Shown one piece after another: positions 1 to 7,763 of a stretch of DNA of 64,000 bases. Within the stretch, counting starts at the first letter, position 1; each line of letters starts with the position of its first letter. The position numbers and the translations under genes were made by a program. The stretch is from JAAYUD01 sp963676865 (lineage in GTDB: Bacteria; Bacteroidota; Bacteroidia; Bacteroidales; Bacteroidaceae): contig CAXXSS010000001.1 in the NCBI GenBank assembly GCA_963676865.2, forward strand, positions 1,364,001-1,428,000. Reading direction: 5' to 3'. The notes under the pieces were generated by a model. It was not told the origin of the DNA and ran no database searches. It worked only from the letters and a program-made list of their open reading frames with translations.

Positions 1-1495
1 TTTCTTCCGCTTTGTCCAATTGGGCATGCTCTTCAGATAGATAATAAGCGTAATTGTTCAAAGCGCTAATATTGTCAGCATTGTATACGAGAGCAGAATC
101 GTATGCCGCGTATGCTTCTTTTTTAGCTAATTTGGAGTAATAAACGTCGCCCATCAGCGCGTAAAAATCAGAGATGACTTCTTTTTTGCTATCACTCGTG
201 ACATGTGTCAAAGCTTTTTTGCTAGTGTTAATAGCGTCGTCCGTGCGTCCGGCTTGATTATATGCTATTGCCAAGTAAAAATAGAGTTCAAGAGCATCGG
301 GTGTCGCTTCGATACCTGGTTCACAAATTCGAATTACTGCTTTATAATCTTCTTTTTTAATAGCATTATTCAGTAGCATTAGGCGAGCGGCAACATTGGA
401 TGGATCCAGCGCAACAATATGTTCCAACACTGGAAGTGCTTGCATATTCAGTCCTTTTGCAATAAGATAATTGGCATATAGCATGGGGATCTGAACATCT
501 TCAGAATCTTCTCTGATGATTTTATCAAAAAGTCCAATAACTTTAGTGCTGTCTTTCCCGTCATTTTCGTATTGCGATATCAATTCTTTCATGACATCAA
601 TTTTTGCTTCCGATGCCACTTTTTTATTGAGAACAAAGAGACTCAGTTGATTTTCGTATTTGTCTTTTTCTCCCGATACTTTATAATAATTAGCTAAAGA
701 ATACAGAGCCATTGAGTTATCGGGCTCTGCCGCCAACACTTTATTATATATGCTATACGCTTCAACCTTTTTATTGTTTTGCATATAAGCGTCCGCTAAA
801 AGAACTTGATACCTGTTGTCTTGTGGATATTTTTTTGCCAGACTTTCTATCTCGTTCAAAGCTTGTTTGTTATCGTTCATTTGAATATAAACTTTGAACT
901 TCTCCATGCTTATTTGCTCATTCTTACCCATGACACTTTCTAGTCGGTCAAGTGTTTGAATCATCTTAGGATAGTTAGACTGTTGAGTATATAAGTCAAG
1001 CAGGCTAAGTAGCGGATCCCGCCTATTTGGGAAACGCTTGCTCATCAGTTCGAATGTTTCAGTCGCGTTAATACTATCTTCTTGTTGCATATAGAGGCTT
1101 GCCAAAGCCTGGTTATACCAATAATTTTGTGGCGCAGCATTTACTGCTGCCTTAAATGCCGACAAGCTTTGAGTATTTTTTTGCAATGTCAAGTAATATT
1201 GTCCCAATTCGTACTGGACTTCAGGAGCCCGTGGATTGATTGTTTGACAGTGATATATCATATCGAATGCGGCAGAATACTTTCTTTCACCTTTCAATCG
1301 AAGAGCTTCCAGATAGAAATAATCGAATTTACGTTGTTGCTCTGCCGATAGAGTATCTTGGACCACAATTGCGGTAATCTTCGGAGAAGACACAGCAAAC
1401 TGAGCATGACCTAAAAGGATGCTCCCTATTATCCAAGAGACCATTCCGCTAACGAAACGTTTCATCGGTCGAGTATGTAAATTCTGTTTTCTCAT
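1..1495 (-). CDS. TPR-repeat protein, C-terminus cut by window edge
   Basis: Reading the minus strand from the ATG at 1495 gives an uninterrupted frame of about 498 residues that runs off the left edge. After a basic N-terminus and a hydrophobic stretch (about residues 17-32, likely signal peptide or anchor) the protein is a chain of tetratricopeptide repeats, seen in the recurring spacing of Y/A/L and N-P/P-x-N turns. It is therefore probably an envelope-associated scaffold rather than an enzyme. The ATG follows the dut stop codon with no intervening base, so it is translationally coupled to dut. The partner bound by the TPRs cannot be read from the sequence. Confidence 0.85.
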   Translation of the reverse strand, partial: MRKQNLHTRPMKRFVSGMVSWIIGSILLGHAQFAVSSPKITAIVVQDTLSAEQQRKFDYFYLEALRLKGERKYSAAFDMIYHCQTINPRAPEVQYELGQYYLTLQKNTQSLSAFKAAVNAAPQNYWYNQALASLYMQQEDSINATETFELMSKRFPNRRDPLLSLLDLYTQQSNYPKMIQTLDRLESVMGKNEQISMEKFKVYIQMNDNKQALNEIESLAKKYPQDNRYQVLLADAYMQNNKKVEAYSIYNKVLAAEPDNSMALYSLANYYKVSGEKDKYENQLSLFVLNKKVASEAKIDVMKELISQYENDGKDSTKVIGLFDKIIREDSEDVQIPMLYANYLIAKGLNMQALPVLEHIVALDPSNVAARLMLLNNAIKKEDYKAVIRICEPGIEATPDALELYFYLAIAYNQAGRTDDAINTSKKALTHVTSDSKKEVISDFYALMGDVYYSKLAKKEAYAAYDSALVYNADNISALNNYAYYLSEEHAQLDKAEE

Positions 1496-1930
1496 TTATT
1501 TAGCTCCAGTATGCCCGAATCCTCCAGCACCTCTTTCAGTTTCTTCCAGCTTATCTTTAGGCTCCCATGTTGCCTGTTCGCAACGGGCAAAAATAATTTG
1601 TGCAATTCTTTCACCGTCTTCAATAATGAAAGGTTCATTTGAAAGATTAATAAGGATGATACATAGTTCTCCTCGATAATCGGAGTCGATAGTGCCCGGT
1701 GAGTTTAGTACGGTAATTCCTTTTTTAATTGCGAGTCCACTACGTGGTCTTACTTGTGCTTCATATCCTTCCGGAATAGCCATAAACAGTCCTGTAGGAA
1801 TTAAAGCTCTCTCCAATGGGCCGAGAGTCTTTGGCTCTTGCAGGTTGGCACGGATATCCATACCGGCTGATAACTTGGTAGCATACTCTGGTAGAGGATG
1901 TTTTGAATTATTGATTATTTGAACGTTCAT
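1496..1930 (-). CDS. dut: dUTP diphosphatase (dUTPase)
   Basis: 144-residue trimeric-type dUTPase, which hydrolyses dUTP to dUMP and PPi and so keeps uracil out of DNA and supplies dTMP synthesis. The five family motifs are visible in order: AGMDIRA (motif 1), RPRSGLAIK (motif 2), the GTIDSDYRGE segment with the catalytic Asp and following Tyr (motif 3), a GERIAQIIF segment (motif 4) and the glycine-rich C-terminal arm GAGGFGHTG (motif 5). Length is normal for the family. The stop codon directly abuts the start of the downstream TPR gene. Confidence 0.97.
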   Translation of the reverse strand: MNVQIINNSKHPLPEYATKLSAGMDIRANLQEPKTLGPLERALIPTGLFMAIPEGYEAQVRPRSGLAIKKGITVLNSPGTIDSDYRGELCIILINLSNEPFIIEDGERIAQIIFARCEQATWEPKDKLEETERGAGGFGHTGAK

Positions 1931-1999
1931 TTGCCTTTATTTGTTTCGCAGGCGAAATTAGACAATTTAATATATAAAGACCTTACATTTGTCGTTAAA

Positions 2000-3001
2000 T
2001 TAGCTGAATGACTCTTTAGATTGTTCGGTAATAACCTTATTAGCTCCCGAGGTCGGTCTGAATGTCAGTGGATTGTTTTTGACAAAAGATTCAATATGAC
2101 GCATTCGCTTTTCTTCCAAAATTTCATCTACGGCAATTAATATCCCCGTTTCTTCCACATCGCCGAATCCGTAGTTGATGCCTGTGCCGAACATGCGCAT
2201 TGTAGGGCTGAGTCCCATGTATGCATTGACCAATGGAGGTATATTGTAATCTAGCTTTCTGATTTCGCGATTCAATATTTTATAGTCTTCCTTGAAAGAA
2301 TCTTTATTAAACAATTCTTCCAGATCCTTTTCGTTTGTTTCAATGAGTAAAGATTTCTTTGGAGTAATAAGGTTGTCTTTATCGGCAAAATGTTTTTTCA
2401 GAAAATAAAGGATCATATCTCTACCCGGTCGGATATAGCTCGGGTACATTGTAACCTTTCCAAAAAAATATTTCACGGTCGGCATGATCACTGTAAGAGC
2501 GCCAAGTCCGTCCCATAAATTATCAAGAGCAAACATTCCTTTGCTACCCAAACGAGTGGATTGATATTCCAGCGTTACGAAAGAGCGGGCTAGCTCAATG
2601 GTCGTCGGAAGATATTCGTCTATAAACTTTTTAGAGAAATCGAACATATGAGCCGTTGCTAAAATAGGTTCCCCCTTCTCGTCAAACTGTACATCAGTCC
2701 CTAATATATATCGGTAACCGCCTAATATTTTTTCTTCTTCCGGATCCCATACAATCAATTGTTTGTATGGATTTTCCATCGTGTCATATTCATCTATGTC
2801 AATAGATTTGCCGGTGCCGCCGCCTGCCGCACGAAAAGCTATTTCCCGCAAACGGCCTATTTCTCTCATGATATTGGGTGCGTTGTGGTAAGTAATAATG
2901 TATATTTGATTATTACTTTTATTTGTCATTCTGAGTCGTTTGTCCTCGGTTAGTTCGGACTTTAAGATCTCTTTGTCTATTGGCTTAATAATCTCTTCCA
3001 T
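2000..3001 (-). CDS. glsB: GlsB-like N-acyltransferase (GNAT/hemolysin-type), glycine lipid synthesis
   Basis: 333-residue protein of the OlsB/hemolysin-like acyltransferase group. Family knowledge: in Bacteroides this enzyme transfers a 3-hydroxyacyl chain from acyl-ACP to the amino group of glycine, the first step of glycine lipids. Visible features are the acyl-AMP/ACP-type GNAT core with GGYRYILGTD, the IELARSFV segment and the long C-terminal part (about 200-333) characteristic of the Bacteroidetes form. It lies 14 bp downstream of the O-acyltransferase glsA, the same pairing described in Bacteroides. The glycine specificity is inferred from the pairing and family, not read directly. Confidence 0.8.
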   Translation of the reverse strand: MEEIIKPIDKEILKSELTEDKRLRMTNKSNNQIYIITYHNAPNIMREIGRLREIAFRAAGGGTGKSIDIDEYDTMENPYKQLIVWDPEEEKILGGYRYILGTDVQFDEKGEPILATAHMFDFSKKFIDEYLPTTIELARSFVTLEYQSTRLGSKGMFALDNLWDGLGALTVIMPTVKYFFGKVTMYPSYIRPGRDMILYFLKKHFADKDNLITPKKSLLIETNEKDLEELFNKDSFKEDYKILNREIRKLDYNIPPLVNAYMGLSPTMRMFGTGINYGFGDVEETGILIAVDEILEEKRMRHIESFVKNNPLTFRPTSGANKVITEQSKESFS

Positions 3002-3015
3002 ATCATGTTTCTGAT

Positions 3016-3834
3016 TTACGATTCCATTTTATATACTATCCCTCTGACATACGCAGCCCATTGCCCAGGCGTTTTACTATGATCAAACGTTTGCCATGGA
3101 ATAGGTTTTCCAATTGTCAATTCAAAGGTTTTATGTCTATTTTTGAATGCCTCATCTGCCAAATACATCATGGCAACATTGAATTTAATCCCAAAGAATT
3201 GGCATAAATTCGAAAGATTATAGAAAAAATTTGAATTTCGACCATTGAAATGTATAGGAACTACATCACGATGAGTTTCCACGCTTTTAGTGATAAATGC
3301 CTTTTTCCATTCAACATCCCTAATTACACCTTTATGGCGGCGAGAACAAATTCCTGCAGGAAACATCACCAACTGTTCATCTGAGGCAAAACCTTTTTCA
3401 ATGATTTTTGGAAAATTTCTAGACTGCTTGCCAGTCTTGTTGATAGGGATAAAAAATGGAGACATACCATACAAAGTCATCAACAAGTCGTTTACTAGAA
3501 ACTTTATTTTTTCATTATACGCTTTCCCCAGAACTGCAGACAATATCAATCCGTCTTGCGCCCCCAAAGGATGATTGGAAACAAACGTATATAAACCTTC
3601 TTTAGGTAGATTCTCACTCTGTTTCACAGATACTTTTACGTCTAGAAAATCCAATGCGGCATTTACAAAAGCCACACCTTGAGTGCTACCATATTCTCTG
3701 AGAAACACATTTAGTTCATCTTGATGAGCGATATGCTTCAAATATGATATGAGCATTTTGGGAACATGCTTGTTGGGTACCTTCTCTTGAAGGACTTTGT
3801 CTATGTCTATTAAGTGGTCAGAATTTTCTACCAT
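3016..3834 (-). CDS. glsA: GlsA-like O-acyltransferase (PlsC superfamily), glycine lipid synthesis
   Basis: 272-residue member of the lysophospholipid-acyltransferase-like fold. The catalytic His-Asp signature appears as NHPLGAQDG near residue 88, with five residues between H and D instead of the usual four; this is common in Bacteroidetes homologues. A second block around FPAGICSR (about residue 160) matches the acyl-acceptor loop. The expected role is adding the second acyl chain to N-acylglycine made by the neighbouring GlsB. It is first in a two-gene unit with glsB and has a recognisable promoter just upstream (3863-3895). Confidence 0.8.
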   Translation of the reverse strand: MVENSDHLIDIDKVLQEKVPNKHVPKMLISYLKHIAHQDELNVFLREYGSTQGVAFVNAALDFLDVKVSVKQSENLPKEGLYTFVSNHPLGAQDGLILSAVLGKAYNEKIKFLVNDLLMTLYGMSPFFIPINKTGKQSRNFPKIIEKGFASDEQLVMFPAGICSRRHKGVIRDVEWKKAFITKSVETHRDVVPIHFNGRNSNFFYNLSNLCQFFGIKFNVAMMYLADEAFKNRHKTFELTIGKPIPWQTFDHSKTPGQWAAYVRGIVYKMES

Positions 3835-3862
3835 TTTATATATTGCACTATATTTTAGCCTA

Positions 3863-3895
3863 CAAATTTAGAAGTTCTTTTTTATTAATTTCAAT
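3863..3895 (-). promoter_or_regulatory. Bacteroides-type promoter for glsA-glsB
   Basis: On the minus strand the -7 box TAAATTTG (3870-3863) matches TAnnTTTG exactly. ATTG at 3895-3892 is a one-mismatch -33 box with a 21-bp spacer. The glsA ATG at 3834 follows about 30 nt later. Confidence 0.55.
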
Positions 3896-4014
3896 ATTTT
3901 ACTATAAAATCGTATTAAAGTATGAGTAAAAGCTCCAAATTAGTTCGGCCTATTGTGTTTTTTGAATATAAAAAACATTTTTTTACATCGTCAAGCTTCA
4001 AAGTTTTTATTGAT

Positions 4015-4049
4015 TTTGCCGATCTTTTTCAGATAAATATGTATTTTTG
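4015..4049 (+). promoter_or_regulatory. Putative promoter of the ECF sigma gene
   Basis: TATTTTTG at 4042-4049 matches the -7 consensus TAnnTTTG; TTTG at 4015-4018 could be the -33 box, although the 23-bp spacer is on the long side. The sigma gene ATG follows at 4101. Confidence 0.4.
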
Positions 4050-4100
4050 TCACTCGTCATTCAAAAAAATAAATATAATGAATTATAAATATAAAACGCT

Positions 4101-4634
4101 ATGCCTGAACTAGATCTTAATATAAACGAAAAAGATCTTCCGGCTTCTTTTAAAACACGTTTGGTCGATGCTCAGGCAGATCTCGTCCGCTTTGCTCGTA
4201 AACTCTCCTCCGACCAAGATGAAATCAATGATTTGGTGCAAGAGACATTATTGAAAGCACTTGATAATGAAGATAAGTTTGAAGTTGGAACCAACTTCCT
4301 TGGCTGGATGTATACTATCATGAAAAATATTCATGTAAACAAATGCCGTAAACAGATACAAGATCGTTCTTATATAAACAATGAAGAATCCATTCAGGGA
4401 AGAGAGCTACACGATGTTAGTTCCGACTATTCTGAATACAATTATGATATCCAAGAAGTGTATCGTTTACTCAACTCATTGCCGGGAGAGTATAGGGTCG
4501 TATTCATGATGCATATCTCCGGTTTTAAATATAAAGAAATAGCAACTAAAATGAATTTACCGCTTGGCACGGTGAAAAGCCATATTTATCTTACTCGTCA
4601 GAAATTGCTTCATATTTTTAAAGATTTGAAGTAA
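4101..4634 (+). CDS. ECF-family RNA polymerase sigma factor (RpoE-like)
   Basis: 177-residue sigma factor with only regions 2 and 4. Region 2 (about residues 22-90) contains the core-binding segment around DEINDLVQETLLKAL and the -10 recognition segment FLGWMYTIMKN. Region 4 (about 122-172) has the helix-turn-helix YKEIATKMNLPLGTVKSH. No anti-sigma factor gene is adjacent: the upstream neighbour is divergent glsA and the downstream one is an exporter. Its controlling signal and target genes are therefore unknown; resemblance to general-stress Bacteroidetes ECFs is only a family-level guess. Confidence 0.92.
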   Translation: MPELDLNINEKDLPASFKTRLVDAQADLVRFARKLSSDQDEINDLVQETLLKALDNEDKFEVGTNFLGWMYTIMKNIHVNKCRKQIQDRSYINNEESIQGRELHDVSSDYSEYNYDIQEVYRLLNSLPGEYRVVFMMHISGFKYKEIATKMNLPLGTVKSHIYLTRQKLLHIFKDLK

Positions 4635-4683
4635 ATAATATAGAATATACGTTCTATATACCAATCATATAGAATATTTTATG

Positions 4684-4691
4684 TAACTTTG
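4684..4691 (+). promoter_or_regulatory. -7 box upstream of the ThrE-type exporter pair
   Basis: TAACTTTG is a perfect TAnnTTTG match, 24 nt before the ATG at 4716. No good TTTG was seen at the -33 distance. It overlaps an in-frame TTG at 4689, which makes that codon an impossible start for a transcript initiated here. Confidence 0.5.
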
Positions 4692-4715
4692 CAGCCTCAA
4701 ATTGATAAGGGTAAC

Positions 4716-5486
4716 ATGACTACTGACGATTCATTTAATTCTGTCTGTGATTTCATCGCCGAATATGCTGCTCATCTGATGGGTGTAGGTGTACATACCT
4801 CTCGAGTGGTACGCAACTCGAAACGCATAGGCGAAGCTTTCGGAGTGGAGGTACAGATGTGTGCTTTTTATAACAATATTATGATTTCTATAACTGATGA
4901 TGAAACTCATGAATGTTATAATAAGGTGGTTGGCATTTCTTCGCATAGTATAAGTTTTGAGCATAATTCCGAATTAAGTGCTTTAAGTTGGGAAATTTAC
5001 GACTACCATCTGCCACTTAGTACTATTAAAGAAAAATATCGTACCATTGTACAGGCTCCTCGTATTCATCCGCTATTCGTATTGCTGTTGGTCGGTTTTG
5101 CCAATGCTTCCTTCTGTCGTTTGTTTGAGGGCGATGGCATTTCAATGGCAATCGTTTTTTCTGCCACGATGATTGGACTCTACTTGAAGCAGCAAATGTT
5201 TGCCAAGCATATCAACTCATTTATTGTATTTATTGTTTCGGCTTTCGTAGCTTCGTTGGCGGCTTCCATCTCTCTTATATTCAAAGATACTACAAGTTCT
5301 ACGGCAATAGCTACCAGTGTGCTATATTTAGTACCTGGAGTGCCTTTAATCAATGGTATGATCGATATTGTTGAAGGGCATGTGCTGATAGGCTTTTCGC
5401 GCCTTACAGAGGCTGCACTGCTTATTATGTGTATTGCTATCGGGCTTTCTTTTACATTGATAATGGTGAAAAATAGTTTGATATAG
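4716..5486 (+). CDS. Threonine/serine exporter family protein, N-terminal half (DUF1212)
   Basis: 256 residues from the ATG at 4716. The cytoplasmic N-terminal part (1-125) carries the GVGVHTSRVVRNSKRIGEAFG segment typical of the ThrE/DUF1212 family. It is followed by about five membrane helices (about 130-256), including the conserved VLYLVPGVPLINGMID stretch. ThrE of Corynebacterium combines this part with a C-terminal membrane domain; here the second half is a separate gene starting 2 bp after the stop, so the two probably form one split transporter. An upstream TTG at 4689 keeps the frame open but lies inside the -7 box and is rejected. Confidence 0.88.
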   Translation: MTTDDSFNSVCDFIAEYAAHLMGVGVHTSRVVRNSKRIGEAFGVEVQMCAFYNNIMISITDDETHECYNKVVGISSHSISFEHNSELSALSWEIYDYHLPLSTIKEKYRTIVQAPRIHPLFVLLLVGFANASFCRLFEGDGISMAIVFSATMIGLYLKQQMFAKHINSFIVFIVSAFVASLAASISLIFKDTTSSTAIATSVLYLVPGVPLINGMIDIVEGHVLIGFSRLTEAALLIMCIAIGLSFTLIMVKNSLI

Positions 5487-5488
5487 CT

Positions 5489-5989
5489 ATGATGACAATA
5501 TTGAATGTGATTCTTGACGGACTTTTTGCTGCTATCGCAGGTATAGGCTTCGGGGCAATATCCGATCCTCCTTTACGAGCATTTAAAATGATTGCCATAT
5601 TGTCTGCTTTAGGACATGCCTGTCGTTATTGCCTCATGCATTTTCTAGGATTCGATATTGCTACTGCTTCTTTGTTCGGTGCCATTGTTATTGGTTTTGG
5701 AAGCATGTGGCTTGGCAAAAAAGTATACTGTCCCCTTACGGTACTCTATATACCGGCACTACTACCCATGATTCCCGGGAAGTTTGCTTATAATATGGTC
5801 TTTTCTCTTTTGATGAGTCTGCAGACAGTGAAAGAACCCGGCATGTTGAATAAATACATGGAAGCTTTTTTTTCCAATACCTTAGTTACATGTACCGTCG
5901 TCTTTATGCTTGCTATTGGGGCTACTTTGCCAATATTACTATTTCCTAAAATTACTTTCTCTATCACCCGACACAAAAATAAATTTTGA
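5489..5989 (+). CDS. Threonine/serine exporter family protein, C-terminal half (DUF3815)
   Basis: 166-residue, almost wholly hydrophobic protein with about five membrane helices, matching the second membrane module of ThrE-type exporters. The YIPALLPMIPGKFAYNMVF segment parallels the LVPGVPLING segment of the partner gene. It starts 2 bp after the partner's stop codon, a layout consistent with a 1:1 complex. The exported substrate, probably small amino acids, is inferred from the family only. Confidence 0.85.
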   Translation: MMTILNVILDGLFAAIAGIGFGAISDPPLRAFKMIAILSALGHACRYCLMHFLGFDIATASLFGAIVIGFGSMWLGKKVYCPLTVLYIPALLPMIPGKFAYNMVFSLLMSLQTVKEPGMLNKYMEAFFSNTLVTCTVVFMLAIGATLPILLFPKITFSITRHKNKF

Positions 5990-5994
5990 AGTTT

Positions 5995-6723
5995 ATGGAT
6001 ATTTTTTGGAAAACTATCGCGTTATATAATTCGGCCACATGGATTTATCAGCTCATTATTTTGTTGGTCGGTTGTATTGCTACTGTAGCATTGATCATTA
6101 AGCCTACCCGTTGCACGAAGTGGGTTATGAAATCTTATATTCTTCTTCTTTATTTATGGATTTCTATCATCTACTATTACATCTATTGTGATGCTAGAAA
6201 TTACAATGGTATCATGGCTCTTTTTTGGGGAGTGATGGCTATTATATGGATATGGGATATGATATCAGGATATACTACGTTCGAAAGAACCCGCAAGTAC
6301 GACAAGCTTTCTTATTTTTTATTGGCAATGCCTTTTTGCTACCCGCTCATCTCATTGGCTCGTGGTCTTTCTTTTCCCGAAATAACGTCGCCGGTAATGC
6401 CATGTTCAGTAGTCACGTTTACGATAGGGCTATTGTTACTGCATTCCAAAAAAGTGAATATTTTTCTTGTCCTTTTTCTTTGTCACTGGTCTCTCATCGG
6501 ACTGACTAAAACGTACTTTTTTCATATTCCCGAAGATTTTCTCTTGGCGAGTGCTTCGATACCGGCATTGTATTTGTTCTTCCGCGAATATTTCTTATCG
6601 AATCTTAAGACAGAAACCAAACCAAAGGCAAAATACATTAATTGGTTGCTTATTTTGGTCTGTGGTATTTTGGGGATAGTGCTTATTTCTACCCTTCTTT
6701 TGGAACTCGGACCGGTAAAATAG
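5995..6723 (+). CDS. DUF6064-type integral membrane protein
   Basis: 242-residue protein with about seven to eight hydrophobic helices. The N-terminal MDIFWKTIALYNSATW is the hallmark of the DUF6064 family, whose function is unknown. I take the ATG at 5995 as start; a TTG at 5986 overlaps the stop of the preceding gene and adds only three residues. It follows the exporter pair at 5 bp and is probably cotranscribed, so a role connected with small-molecule export is possible but unproven. Confidence 0.78.
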   Translation: MDIFWKTIALYNSATWIYQLIILLVGCIATVALIIKPTRCTKWVMKSYILLLYLWISIIYYYIYCDARNYNGIMALFWGVMAIIWIWDMISGYTTFERTRKYDKLSYFLLAMPFCYPLISLARGLSFPEITSPVMPCSVVTFTIGLLLLHSKKVNIFLVLFLCHWSLIGLTKTYFFHIPEDFLLASASIPALYLFFREYFLSNLKTETKPKAKYINWLLILVCGILGIVLISTLLLELGPVK

Positions 6724-6955
6724 ATAAGCGGTGTGCCGAAGTCTTTTTCAATATGCTTAAATTAGACAAACGGCAAGCACTTTTTTTTACCTTTCTTTTT
6801 ATCCCGAACTCAAGTATGAATTATTCAGGTAATGGTAGTTCTACAACCTTTTTATTGTTCCAACAGTTCCTGTCACCTTATCTTATTGACTATAAGTGAT
6901 ATATGCTGGAACGGTCTGTTTTCGGAACTTCAAAATGGTATTATATTTCTCATTG

Positions 6956-7636
6956 TTAGCGTGTTATGAAACATGGATCGTCCGCTTCGCCTATCTCATC
7001 ACTCGGTATCTGCCGTATGTGCACCGTGTGGAAACTCCCGAGTGTGGGAAAATAGATGCTGCTGTTGCGTGGCCCCTCTCGCTCGAGTAGAGGATATTTT
7101 CCACTGCACAACTCTTTGAGACGTCTTACGGCGGTAGGGCGTGTCAATCCGCACAGACTTTCGAACTCCCGGCGAGTGATGAAGGAATGGTCTTTGAAAA
7201 AATCGGTGAGCAATGCTTCAATCTCAATGTCCGAATATTCTATCGAATGATGTTTGAGGCGAGTGCTTTCGAATTTGGCTTTTCTGTTGATATCGCCAAT
7301 GAGTTTTTTGCGAGGCCTGAAATAGACGTCGGTCACTTCGAGGTTGGTAGCGTTTATGGCTTTCCTCTTTATCGCATTCGGTCCCGAAATCCCTACTGAG
7401 AAAGTACCGAGATCGCCCAGTTGCACACTTTCTCCTTCGGACAGATGAAGCTTGATTTGCGAAACGATTCCGTCCATAATGAGCGATACGTCACCCGGCG
7501 TTGCCGATGAAGCATACTCCAAATCATTTTTCAATTGGTCGTAGGTAATGACTCCTTTACTTACCGCCCGTGCATGGAAATGGTCGGGCTCTTCTTCTCT
7601 GGGAGAAGGCGTTTTGTACACATCGTATTTAATCAT
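6956..7636 (-). CDS. HU/IHF-like DNA-binding protein with C-terminal winged helix
   Basis: 226 residues. The N-terminal about 125 residues fit the Bacteroidetes HU-related fold (ARAVSKGVITYDQLKNDL, GDLGTFSVGI, then the basic PNAIKRKAI arm and a VYFRPRKKLIGDIN ending). The C-terminal about 85 residues look like a winged helix: FITRREFESLCGLTRPTAVRRLKEL as helix-turn-helix, then a GPRNSSIYFP wing. Such proteins sit beside VapE-type genes in Bacteroides accessory islands. The gene is intact here but deleted internally in copy B. The palindromic array 44 bp upstream of its start is an obvious candidate binding site. Confidence 0.8.
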   Translation of the reverse strand: MIKYDVYKTPSPREEEPDHFHARAVSKGVITYDQLKNDLEYASSATPGDVSLIMDGIVSQIKLHLSEGESVQLGDLGTFSVGISGPNAIKRKAINATNLEVTDVYFRPRKKLIGDINRKAKFESTRLKHHSIEYSDIEIEALLTDFFKDHSFITRREFESLCGLTRPTAVRRLKELCSGKYPLLEREGPRNSSIYFPTLGSFHTVHIRQIPSDEIGEADDPCFITR

Positions 7637-7679
7637 GGTTCTCGTATTTAAGATATTTTTGTTGGTTAATCAAGGTTTT

Positions 7680-7747
7680 GTCGTTCCACATATGTGATTC
7701 GATCAACTCACATATGTGAGTTGATCGAATCACATATGTGGAACGAC
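7680..7747. repeat. Perfect 68-bp palindrome with three CACATATGTG units
   Basis: Units at 7687-7696, 7709-7718 and 7731-7740 are exactly 22 bp apart, about two helical turns. The spacers are ATTCGATCAACT and its reverse complement, and the outer arms are GTCGTTC and GAACGAC. The whole block is its own reverse complement, centred at 7713/7714. It lies in the divergent region between the HU-like and VapE-like genes. Copy B keeps a four-unit version. Confidence 0.95.
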
Positions 7748-7763
7748 ATTCTTCTCAGGACAA

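Noticed and set aside
4689..4715. TTG start extending the ThrE-type gene upstream
   Set aside because: The codon lies inside the perfect -7 box TAACTTTG, and a normal ATG follows at 4716.
7680..7747. CRISPR-like array
   Set aside because: Only three or four short units, with spacers that are reverse complements of each other and no cas genes; it is one large palindrome.
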